NCBI GenBank assembly: GCA_964511945.1
Contig: CAZEHO010000044.1
Span: 1-20,562 of the forward strand
Length of the DNA stretch: 20,562 nt
From: CAZEHO01 sp964511945
Lineage (GTDB): Bacteria; Actinomycetota; Acidimicrobiia; Spongiisociales; UBA11373
Direction: 5' to 3'
Shown: in pieces, positions 14,087 to 20,560 of the stretch
Layout of the letters: the number at the start of each line of letters is the position of its first letter
Position numbering within the stretch: position 1 is the stretch's first letter
Position numbers and translations under genes: made by a program
Notes under the pieces: model-generated
The model's input: the letters and a program-made list of their open reading frames with translations, nothing else
Told to the model about the DNA's origin: nothing
The model's database searches: none

Positions 14087-15898
14087 ATGCGCAAAGCACT
14101 TCGCATCGCCCTCATCGTCGTCCTTGTGCCAGTTTCGCTGGCACTCATGGTCGGCATCGTCTTTGCGGTCGACCGCGCCACAAACGGCGGAGAGGTCCTC
14201 GGCCAGGTCTCGGTGGCCGACCGGCAGCTCGGTGGCCTCGACGGTGAGGCGGCTCGAGCTGAGCTGCGATCTATCGAGGACGAGCTCGCGGCAATTCCGA
14301 TCCGGGCGAAGGTCGATGGCATGTCGTTCGAGATTCAACTCGGCGCCATCGGGTTCGATGTCGACGAGGAAGCGATGCTCGAGATCGCCATGGCCCACGG
14401 CCGCGATGGCACCATGCAGGATCAGTTCCGCTGGTGGGTCGACCAGTTCGGAGAGGACGATGGCATCGGCCTCGAGATCCCGTTCACCTACGACCGCGAG
14501 GCAATACGGAGCATCGTTGAGGAGTGGGCGGTCGAGGCGGTCGCGGATCCGCCATTCGAAGGCCACCTGGCGTGGATCGACGGCGCTCCCGTGATTGCCT
14601 ATCCCCGGCCGGGTGTCGGGCTCGATGTCGACACTTCGGTCGAGATCATCGAGGCCACCCTGTCGAATCCAAACCGCACACCGGTCGAGCTGCCTACCAC
14701 GGTGGTGGACCCGGCCACCAATCCGGCGACCCTCGAAACGGTTGCCGCCGAAGCCACCCGCCTTGCCACCGGCGACATCTACCTCGTGAAGCCGGGTCGG
14801 GCGAGGATCGTGATTCCAGAAGCGGTCGTGAAGGCAGCCGTCGACATCGAGCGCAGCGACGAGGGCGGCGTCACCACCTACTCGGTGACCTGGTCCGAGG
14901 CGCCGATCGCCCGCTTTGCCGCGCCGCTCATCGACTACCTGCGATCCGAACCCGTCGAGGCCAGCCTCACGATCGACGACACCGTCCAGGAAGTCATCAT
15001 CACCAAGAGCATCAACGCGACCGCCCCGGATCTCGATTCGATCGTTCGCGAGGCCAGAGCAGCGGTCGAGACCCCCGCTCGCTGGGGCTGGCTCGAGTTC
15101 GTTGATGTCGCCGAACCCGAGGTCACCAGCGAGGACCTCGAGGAGTTCGGGGTGAAGGAACTCATCGGTGAGTTCACGACCTATCACAGCTGTTGCGAGA
15201 ACCGAGTCATCAACATTCAGCTGATCGCCGACATGGTGGACGGCGCCGTTGTGCTCCCCGGCGAAACCTGGTCGCTGAACGAGCACGTAGGACGCCGCAC
15301 CATCGCCAAGGGATTCGTCAGGGCCGGCGCCATCATTGGCGGCGAGGTCACCTGCTGTGACAGCGACATCAACATCGGCGGCGGGACCAGCCAGTTCACG
15401 ACCACGCTGTACAACGCATTCTTCTTCGCCGGGCTCGAGGACGTCACCCACACTCCGCACTCGATCTGGTTCCCGCGCTACCCCGAGGGCAGGGAAGCCA
15501 CCCTGGGATTCCCGTCGCCGGATCTGGCGTTCCGCAATAACACCGACGCCGCCGTCGTTATCCGAACGTCGCACACCGCCACGTCGATCACCGCGCGGAT
15601 CTACGGCGACAACGGCGGGATCGAAGTCGAAGCCGGCCTGTCGCAGCGGTACAACTTCAGTGGCATCCAAGAGCGCACCGAGGTCAACAACGAGATCCCG
15701 CCCGGTGTCGAGTTCATCAAGCAGGAGGGTTCCGGGGGCTGGTCGGTCGACATCTTCCGCTACATCACCTATCCCGACGGCACCGAGACGGAAGAGCAGT
15801 GGACCTGGCACTACAGCGGGGCGTTCAAGATCATCGAGATCAACCAATGCATGCTCGACGATCCACCCTGTCCGCCGGAGGGCGACGGGGACGAGTAG
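14087..15898 (+). CDS. VanW-family cell-envelope protein
   Basis: Predicted membrane-anchored protein of 603 aa facing the cell wall. A membrane helix fills residues 6-28 (LRIALIVVLVPVSLALMVGIVFAV). Two PG_binding_4-like regions follow (about 40-180 and 200-300). The VanW domain occupies about 360-500: YHSCCENRVINIQLIADMV, VVLPGETWSLNEHVG, KGFVRAGAIIGGE, INIGGGTSQFTTTLYNAFFF, FPRYPEGREATLGFPSPDL and FRNNTDAAVVI. The end is a beta-rich G5-like or unique segment with GTETEEQWTW. VanW was first seen in vancomycin clusters, but its function is unknown and it is widespread without resistance. Cys-Cys pairs occur at 369-370 and 423-424, and the usual GGGVCQ cysteine is replaced (GGGTSQ). A TAACAT hexamer at 14063-14068 may be its -10. 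Confidence 0.9.
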   Translation: MRKALRIALIVVLVPVSLALMVGIVFAVDRATNGGEVLGQVSVADRQLGGLDGEAARAELRSIEDELAAIPIRAKVDGMSFEIQLGAIGFDVDEEAMLEIAMAHGRDGTMQDQFRWWVDQFGEDDGIGLEIPFTYDREAIRSIVEEWAVEAVADPPFEGHLAWIDGAPVIAYPRPGVGLDVDTSVEIIEATLSNPNRTPVELPTTVVDPATNPATLETVAAEATRLATGDIYLVKPGRARIVIPEAVVKAAVDIERSDEGGVTTYSVTWSEAPIARFAAPLIDYLRSEPVEASLTIDDTVQEVIITKSINATAPDLDSIVREARAAVETPARWGWLEFVDVAEPEVTSEDLEEFGVKELIGEFTTYHSCCENRVINIQLIADMVDGAVVLPGETWSLNEHVGRRTIAKGFVRAGAIIGGEVTCCDSDINIGGGTSQFTTTLYNAFFFAGLEDVTHTPHSIWFPRYPEGREATLGFPSPDLAFRNNTDAAVVIRTSHTATSITARIYGDNGGIEVEAGLSQRYNFSGIQERTEVNNEIPPGVEFIKQEGSGGWSVDIFRYITYPDGTETEEQWTWHYSGAFKIIEINQCMLDDPPCPPEGDGDE

Positions 15899-15950
15899 CA
15901 GTCGGGTGCCCCGATCAGGATCCGGTTCTGTCCGGTTCCCGGCTCCAGTC

Positions 15951-16150
15951 CGAGCCACCCACCGGAGTTCCGGAGGAACTCCATTGCACCCGAGCCACCC
16001 ACCGGAGTTCCGGAGGAACTCCATTGCACCCGAGCCACCCACCGGAGTTCCGGAGGAACTCCATTGCACCCGAGCCACCCAGCGGAGTTCCGGAGGAACT
16101 CCATTGCACCCGAGCCACCCAGCGGAGTTCCGGAGGAACTCCATTGCGCC
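15951..16150. repeat. Five tandem 40-bp repeats, each with an 8-bp palindrome
   Basis: Units start at 15951, 15991, 16031, 16071 and 16111 with an exact 40-bp period and no spacers. Each holds GGAGTTCCGGAGGAACTCC, a perfect 8-bp stem with a GGA loop. Units 1-3 are identical. Units 4-5 have AGCGG in place of ACCGG before the palindrome, and unit 5 ends GCGCC in place of GCACC. The array lies 52 nt after the VanW stop and 11 nt before the fabH stop on the opposite strand. It may serve as a multi-hairpin terminator or as an RNA stability or nucleoid element; the function is unknown. A period of 40 (not a multiple of 3) argues against a coding repeat. Confidence 0.9.
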
Positions 16151-16161
16151 CGAAGGGCGCA
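16145..16161. terminator. Hairpin directly after fabH
   Basis: TGCGCCC-GAA-GGGCGCA is a perfect 7-bp stem with a 3-nt loop, abutting the fabH stop codon (16162-16164) and overlapping the last 40-bp unit. It is a plausible terminator hairpin for the minus strand, without a U-tract. Confidence 0.5.
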
Positions 16162-17327
16162 CTACCACCGGAACAGCATCGACCCCCAGGTAAACCCGCT
16201 GCCGAAGGCTGCGGCGCACACCAGCATCCCGGGTTCGAGCATCCCGTCGGCGACCGCCTCCTGCATCCCGATCGGGATCGTTGCCGCCGTCGTGTTNNNN
16301 NNNNNNNNNNNNNNNNNNNNNNNNNNNNNNNNNNNNNNNNNNNNNNNNNNNNNNNNNNNNNNNNNNNNNNNNNNNNNNNNNNNNNNNNNNNNNNNNTCCC
16401 GTCGGCGACCGCCTCCTGCATCCCGATCGGGATCGTTGCCGCCGTCGTGTTCCCGAAGCGCTGAATCGTGTTGTAGACCTTCTCCTCCGGGAGCCCGAGG
16501 CGCTCCCCGACGGCCTCATTGATCCGCAGATTGGCCTGGTGGAAAAAGAACAGGTCGATCGCTTCGAGCGGGACATCGTTGAACTGTGCGGTCTCGACCA
16601 CGGCTTCACCCATCCGCTTCACCGCGTTGACGAACACCTGCCGCCCGTTCATCTCCGGGAAGTGGCGTCCGGCGTCGAGGAGTTCCTGGCTCATGAACCG
16701 CTCGAACGCCATCCCCGGCGCCGGCAGCCAGAGTTCCTTGGCCCCGCGACCGTCGGCGTGGAGATGGGTCGAAAACAGGTGCTGATCGGTGGCCGGGTCG
16801 GCCACCTCCACCGCCTCCATCACCACCGCTCCGGCACCGTCACCGAACAGCACGGACACGTCGCGGCCCTCGGTGGAGATGTCGAGTCCTTTGCTGTGAA
16901 CCTCTGCGCCGACCATCAGCACCCGATCGGCGAACCCGGTCCGCAGGAACTGGTCGGCGATCGACGAGGCGTAGATGAAGCCGGTGCACTGCTGGCGGAC
17001 ATCGATCGCCGGCACCCCGGGGCGGTCGAGTTTCTCCTGGACGAAGCACGCGGTGCCGGGGAACTCGTGGTCGGGACTCAGGGTGGCCACGATGATCATG
17101 TCGACGTCGTCGGCGGTGATGCCGGCATCGGCCATGGCCGCGTTGGCCGCTTCCACGGCGAGATCCGAGGTCGAGGTGTCGGCGTCGACCCAGCGGCGCT
17201 CCTTGATCCCGGTCCGCTGGGTGATCCAGTCGTCCGAAGTGTCCATCAACCGGCTGAGGTCGTCGTTGCCGACGACCCGGGGCGGCACATACGTGCCGAG
17301 ACCACTGAAGCGAGCCCGTCGCTGCAT
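16162..17327 (-). CDS. fabH: 3-oxoacyl-ACP synthase III (FabH), split by assembly gap
   Basis: Condensing enzyme that starts fatty-acid synthesis from acyl-CoA and malonyl-ACP. The catalytic triad is visible: C114 in RQQCTGFIYA, H263 in FFFHQANLRI and N293 in FGNTTAATIP. The N-terminus (GLGTYVPPRVVGNDDL, DDWITQRTGIKERR) is typical. The frame breaks at the 100-N gap (16297-16396). However, 55 bases are identical on both sides, and merging them restores one frame through GMLEPGMLVC and GSGFTWGSMLFRW to the TAG at 16162. The result is 336 aa, the normal length. It is therefore an intact gene with an assembly fault and not a pseudogene. The ATG follows a strong GGAGGAGG. A TAGCCT hexamer (plus-strand 17356-17361) may be its -10. 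No other fab genes are near, so a specialised KASIII role is possible. Confidence 0.92.
16242..16296. repeat. 55-bp sequence duplicated across the gap, left copy
   Basis: Identical to 16397-16451 over all 55 bases and ending exactly at the first N. It is best explained as an unmerged overlap between two contigs. Confidence 0.9.
16297..16396. other. Assembly gap, 100 N
   Basis: Exactly 100 unknown bases inside fabH. The matching 55-bp flanks imply that the true gap is negative (an overlap), and that nothing is missing. Confidence 0.97.
16397..16451. repeat. 55-bp sequence duplicated across the gap, right copy
   Basis: Starts exactly after the last N and repeats 16242-16296. Both copies encode the same fabH segment (NTTAATIPIGMQEAVADG on the minus strand), so only one can be real. 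Confidence 0.9.
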
Positions 17328-17378
17328 CCGCCTCCTCCTTCGGAGCGTTGGCGAAGGCTACCGGAGATGCAGGGCCCG

Positions 17379-17384
17379 TAGCAT
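17379..17384 (+). promoter_or_regulatory. Candidate leaderless -10 (TAGCAT)
   Basis: TAGCAT ends 7 nt before the ATG at 17392, without a Shine-Dalgarno sequence. It fits the leaderless spacing seen at other genes here. No clear -35 was found at 16-18 nt. Confidence 0.38.
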
Positions 17385-17391
17385 CGGCCGG

Positions 17392-18273
17392 ATGAGCGTT
17401 TGCGGGCCGTCCCCTCGAACCACCGCATGGATCGAATCCGCCACCGGGGATGCCGTGGTGGGTTCGGCCCGCTTGCCGGGGGCGACCAGCTCCCGCATCC
17501 TTCGCATCGAACTGAGCACGGGAAGCCGACTGGTCCTCCGCGAGTACGGAGCGGAGTACCTGCATTCAGAACCGATTGCCCCGCTACGCGAACTCGATGC
17601 ACTCGACCGGGTTGCATCGACCGCGGTGAACGCTCCCGTGGCGATTGCGGCCGACGTGGATGGATCGGCCACCGGCGCCCCCCGGCTGCTGATGACCGAG
17701 ATTGCCGGCCGGCCGGGCCCGCAACCCGCCCCGTGGACTGCTCGAGCGGCGGCGGCTCTGGCTGCGATCCACGACACCGATCCCACCGGTCATCGGTATC
17801 ACTACTTCACCTACTTCCGCACCGGGGCCGAACCGAGCCCGCCACCGTGGGCGGAGGACGCGGCGCTGTGGGAGTCAGCCATCGAGACGGCCGCCGCGGA
17901 ACGGCAGGCGGAGGATCGGTTCATCCATCGCGACTTCCACCCCGGCAACCTGCTGTGGGACCGAACGGCGATCGGGGTCGTCGACTGGCCGGCAGGGTGC
18001 GTCGGACCGGCTGCGGTCGACCTGGCCCACTTCCGGCTGAACCTGCACATCGCCGGACGCGATGACCTGGAGAGCGCGTTCGTCGACGTCTACCGGGCCG
18101 AAGGCGGTGCCGGCCCGGATCCATGGTGGGATCTGGTGGCGGCACTCGACGTGCTGCCCTGGGATCAGGGTCCGCGGGCGATCGCCGCATGGGCCGGCCT
18201 CCCCGGCGTGGCCGGGACCCTCGGGCGGAGCGGCATCGAGCGGTTCATCCGCCGGGCCCGCACCGATCTGTGA
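17392..18273 (+). CDS. Aminoglycoside phosphotransferase-family kinase
   Basis: Predicted small-molecule kinase of the APH/choline kinase fold (293 aa, cytoplasmic). The Brenner-type catalytic loop is FIHRDFHPGNLLWD, followed by the metal-binding aspartate in IGVVDWPAGCVGPAAVDLAHFR. The N-lobe has RILRIELSTGSRLVLREYG, with a lysine-less strand where the family's ATP-binding lysine would be expected; arginine may serve. AAALAAIHDTDP matches the usual hinge-proximal helix. These motifs define the family, but most members do not confer antibiotic resistance, and the substrate here is unknown. ATG 17392 was chosen because the upstream extension runs through fabH. It diverges from fabH with 64 bp between starts. 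Confidence 0.85.
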   Translation: MSVCGPSPRTTAWIESATGDAVVGSARLPGATSSRILRIELSTGSRLVLREYGAEYLHSEPIAPLRELDALDRVASTAVNAPVAIAADVDGSATGAPRLLMTEIAGRPGPQPAPWTARAAAALAAIHDTDPTGHRYHYFTYFRTGAEPSPPPWAEDAALWESAIETAAAERQAEDRFIHRDFHPGNLLWDRTAIGVVDWPAGCVGPAAVDLAHFRLNLHIAGRDDLESAFVDVYRAEGGAGPDPWWDLVAALDVLPWDQGPRAIAAWAGLPGVAGTLGRSGIERFIRRARTDL

Positions 18274-18344
18274 TCTCACCGGATCGGACCCGGACCTTTC
18301 CATGGCATGCTGGGTGCCGTGCCGCGGATGAAGCGAGGAGCGCA

Positions 18345-18782
18345 GTGACCGAACAGCAGCCGAAGACGCTGACCGCATCTCTCGGAATGCAGCCGGGGAC
18401 GCTGGAGACCACGGTGAACGTCCGTCATCACACGTTTGGATGCGACGAAGCCCCTCCGAGGTACAACAGCAGCGACGCGTTTCCGGATCCGTACGACTAC
18501 ATCCTGGCCGGGCTTGCATCATGCAGTGCCATCTCGATCCGGCTGTCGGCCGAAGCCAAAGGCATGCAGCTCGAGCGTGTCGAGGTGCTGGTGGGCTTCG
18601 AACGCCGGAAACCGGAGGAACCGGATGGTCGGGCCGATCACATCACCAGGACGATCGCCCTGCACGGCCACCTCTCCGATGTCGACCGCTTGAAGCTGAT
18701 GCGCGCCGCGGACTGTGCGGCCTACCGGAGCATCACGAGCGGGATCCCGGTCACGACGACCACGGGGAGCGCGACTCCTTAG
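18345..18782 (+). CDS. OsmC-family protein
   Basis: Predicted OsmC/YhfA-type thiol peroxidase or related protein (145 aa, cytoplasmic). The two conserved cysteines are C60 in ILAGLASCSAISIRLSAEAKG and C124 in MRAADCAAYRSITSGIPV, at the usual spacing. YDYILAGLASC and the LSDVDRLKLMRAAD helix fit the YhfA-like branch. Organic hydroperoxide reduction is likely but unproven. The start is GTG after GAGGAG with good spacing; the upstream open frame overlaps the APH gene end and is rejected. The stop TAG overlaps the convergent MarC-like stop by 4 nt, leaving no room for a separate terminator between the two genes. Confidence 0.9.
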   Translation: MTEQQPKTLTASLGMQPGTLETTVNVRHHTFGCDEAPPRYNSSDAFPDPYDYILAGLASCSAISIRLSAEAKGMQLERVEVLVGFERRKPEEPDGRADHITRTIALHGHLSDVDRLKLMRAADCAAYRSITSGIPVTTTTGSATP

Positions 18783-19330
18783 ACGTCGCGGATCCCATCG
18801 ATCATCAGGAAGGTCGCGGCCAGCACCACCAGCACCGCGAGCAGCGTCCCGGTCCATCGGAGGACACCATCGGCCACCGGTCGACGCTCCACCATGCCGA
18901 GCAGGATGACCCCCACGATCCCGGTGCCCAGTGCGATGACGGCGCCGGCCACTCCGTCCGAGGCCCCGGCGGCAATTGCGAACGCCACAGCCTCGGGAGT
19001 GAACAGCCGGGGGAACGCCACCGGCCACACCGCCGCACCCCAGCCCTCCAGTTCCGGTTCCTCGACTGGGCGGGGCCGCAGCAGCGATCGGACCCCGGCA
19101 ACGAGCAGCACGAATCCGGCGGCGATCCGGAAGGTTTCGGGGGTGACCTCGAGTGCGTCGAGCAGCGGGCCGGACAGGGCCGTAAGACCGACCAGTGCAC
19201 CGAACGCGAGGACGCTTCCGGCCGACACGGGTCCCATCCGGGCACGGAGATCCGTCTCGGGCAGGCCGAGCCGGGTCCGTGGCGGGTTGATCGCCGCCAA
19301 TGCGGTCACGACGAGAAAGATCCCGTTCAT
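18779..19330 (-). CDS. MarC-like integral membrane protein
   Basis: A 183-aa protein with about six hydrophobic segments. Similarity to the MarC/SnatA group is suggested by an N-terminal IFLVVTALAAINPP, where MarC proteins carry an NP motif in the first helix. FRIAAGFVLLVAGVRSLL and a central AVWPVAFPRLFTPEAVAFAIAAGA, recalling the MarC PLAIPLLAGPGA block, also fit. MarC proteins are of uncertain function; some may move small amino acids. The start ATG overlaps the upstream stop as ATGA (19327-19330), so it is translationally coupled to the barrel-like gene. Its stop overlaps the OsmC stop by 4 nt on the opposite strand. The family call is moderate because the motifs are only approximate. Confidence 0.65.
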   Translation of the reverse strand: MNGIFLVVTALAAINPPRTRLGLPETDLRARMGPVSAGSVLAFGALVGLTALSGPLLDALEVTPETFRIAAGFVLLVAGVRSLLRPRPVEEPELEGWGAAVWPVAFPRLFTPEAVAFAIAAGASDGVAGAVIALGTGIVGVILLGMVERRPVADGVLRWTGTLLAVLVVLAATFLMIDGIRDV

Positions 19331-20496
19331 TGCTCCCTCGCTTCCAGGACCGGCAGCGCCGCCAGCACGGCGGAGATCACATGCTGCTGATCGTCCATCT
19401 GGGTGTATCCCCGGTAGAACCAGGCCCCGGCGGCCAGGCCGGGCTGCGGGTACTTCCGTGCCTCCTCTGATCCGACCTGACGGTCGGCCATCATCCCGGC
19501 GACGCAGACCAATCGCTCCTCGATGTTCGGCCGCAGGTCCTCGATTCGCTCATCGGTCACCGCGAGCGTCCAAAGCGCCCCGATCCCCTCACCGGCCGTC
19601 CCCACACCGGCCGGCGGTCCGGGGAACCACCGGGTGGCCAGGTTGAGCCCGGTTCCGAGCCGCTGGCTCTCGAATCGGAGCCGGATCCCGAAGTAGCCGG
19701 CGAGCTGGCGGGCATACCCGGCACGATCGTCATCGAGCAGCTCGGCCGGGAGCGCCGACAGCGCATACGCAGCCCAGTGGTCGGGCATGCGGCTGATCCG
19801 CCCCTCATCACGATCGCGACGCTCATTCAGGTAGTCGATTGTCAGCACCGCGGCGTCGGCCCACCCCTCCCCCGGGAAGTGCTGTTCCATCAGTGCCAGT
19901 GCCCACGCCGCCTCACCGGTGGCAAACTTCCCGGTGATCCCCGGAACCGGATCTCCGGTCGCCGGCCGCCAGTACGCCAGCATGTTGCCGTCCGGCAATT
20001 GCTGGCCGATCAAGAAGGCACCGACCCGCCGCATGAGCCCGTCGTACTGGTCGTCACCGGTGACGTGGCGGCGCACCGCGAGACCGGCGAGGAACAGGCT
20101 GTTGGCTCCGAGCGGAACGTCCTGACCCGGGGGTCGCCACGCAGAAACACCGTCCTGCTCGATCAGCCGCTCCAGCATGTATTGGAGCGCGCGATCGGCT
20201 GCGTCCAGGACGCCGGGATCGTGCGCTCCGGCGACCTGATAGAGCGACATCGTCACCCCGGCGTGACGGGCTGCGTTGTAGGCGATGTTCACGGCATCGT
20301 CACCACGGTGATAGCCGTAGGTGTAGCGACCGCCGTCGCTCATCCCGTCGGTGATCCACCCGACGGCGCCGTCAACGGTCGCAGCCGCTTCTGCGGCGGT
20401 GACCGGAGGGCACACTTCCGAAGGGATGATCCCGATTCGGATCACGGCCGCTCCGACGATCCAGATGGCGAGATGAACGGCTAGTCGGCGGCGCAC
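19327..20496 (-). CDS. Membrane-anchored alpha-helical barrel-like protein
   Basis: A 389-aa protein with one N-terminal hydrophobic anchor or signal (about residues 5-24). A long, regularly helical extracytoplasmic part follows, with repeated aromatic/Gly turns: YTYGYHRGDD, YNAARHAGVTMSLYQVAG, VPLGANSLFLAGLAV, KFATGEAAWALALM, DHWAAYALSALP and YTQMDDQQHVISAVLAALP. This pattern suggests an (alpha/alpha)6 barrel as in glycoside hydrolases, epimerases or cyclases. I recall similar uncharacterised proteins in Actinobacteria but no known function. The GTG start has TAGAGT 7 nt upstream and no ribosome site. An IS-like end begins 22 nt before the start codon and removes any native -35. It is coupled by ATGA to the MarC-like gene. 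Confidence 0.7.
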   Translation of the reverse strand: MRRRLAVHLAIWIVGAAVIRIGIIPSEVCPPVTAAEAAATVDGAVGWITDGMSDGGRYTYGYHRGDDAVNIAYNAARHAGVTMSLYQVAGAHDPGVLDAADRALQYMLERLIEQDGVSAWRPPGQDVPLGANSLFLAGLAVRRHVTGDDQYDGLMRRVGAFLIGQQLPDGNMLAYWRPATGDPVPGITGKFATGEAAWALALMEQHFPGEGWADAAVLTIDYLNERRDRDEGRISRMPDHWAAYALSALPAELLDDDRAGYARQLAGYFGIRLRFESQRLGTGLNLATRWFPGPPAGVGTAGEGIGALWTLAVTDERIEDLRPNIEERLVCVAGMMADRQVGSEEARKYPQPGLAAGAWFYRGYTQMDDQQHVISAVLAALPVLEAREQ

Positions 20497-20503
20497 GAAC
20501 GGG

Positions 20504-20509
20504 ACTCTA
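20504..20509 (-). promoter_or_regulatory. Candidate -10 (TAGAGT) cut off from its -35
   Basis: TAGAGT on the minus strand is 7 nt before the GTG at 20496. A -35 would fall near 20526-20533, which is inside the IS-like end, where GACATG or ACATGT occupies the place. Native upstream promoter sequence is thus absent. Confidence 0.38.
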
Positions 20510-20518
20510 GAGGCCCGT

Positions 20519-20560
20519 TGAGCAATACATGTCGCACATCTCGACGACCAGTCATCACCA
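20519..20560 (+). mobile_element. Partial IS-like end (inverted copy of 1-42)
   Basis: Starts TGAGCAATACATGTCGCACA and is the exact reverse complement of 1-42. The bases before it (20518 and 43 on the other side) do not match, which defines the edge. Within it ATGTCGCACATC could be read as the start of an outward reading frame, but only 33 bases are left and no protein can be recognised. Confidence 0.55.

Noticed and set aside
14087..15898. Vancomycin resistance locus
   Set aside because: VanW-domain proteins are common without resistance, and no vanHAX or vanRS genes are present.
15951..16150. CRISPR array
   Set aside because: The 40-bp units follow each other without any unique spacer, and no cas genes are present.
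16162..16451. Frameshifted or truncated fabH pseudogene
   Set aside because: The frame change is produced by the artificial 100-N gap plus a duplicated 55-mer; collapsing them gives a normal C-terminus.
15799..16464. Long open frames through the repeat array on both strands
   Set aside because: They arise because the repeat lacks stop codons. The 40-bp period shifts frame each unit, the translation is low-complexity, and the frames run across the N gap and the ends of vanW and fabH.
13985..16609. 874-aa antisense open frame
   Set aside because: It is the reverse of the vanW-type gene and crosses the repeat array and the N gap; no recognisable domain.
17392..18273. Antibiotic resistance gene
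   Set aside because: Only the general APH fold is visible; no subfamily motif for aminoglycoside or macrolide inactivation can be claimed, and the context is ordinary chromosomal.
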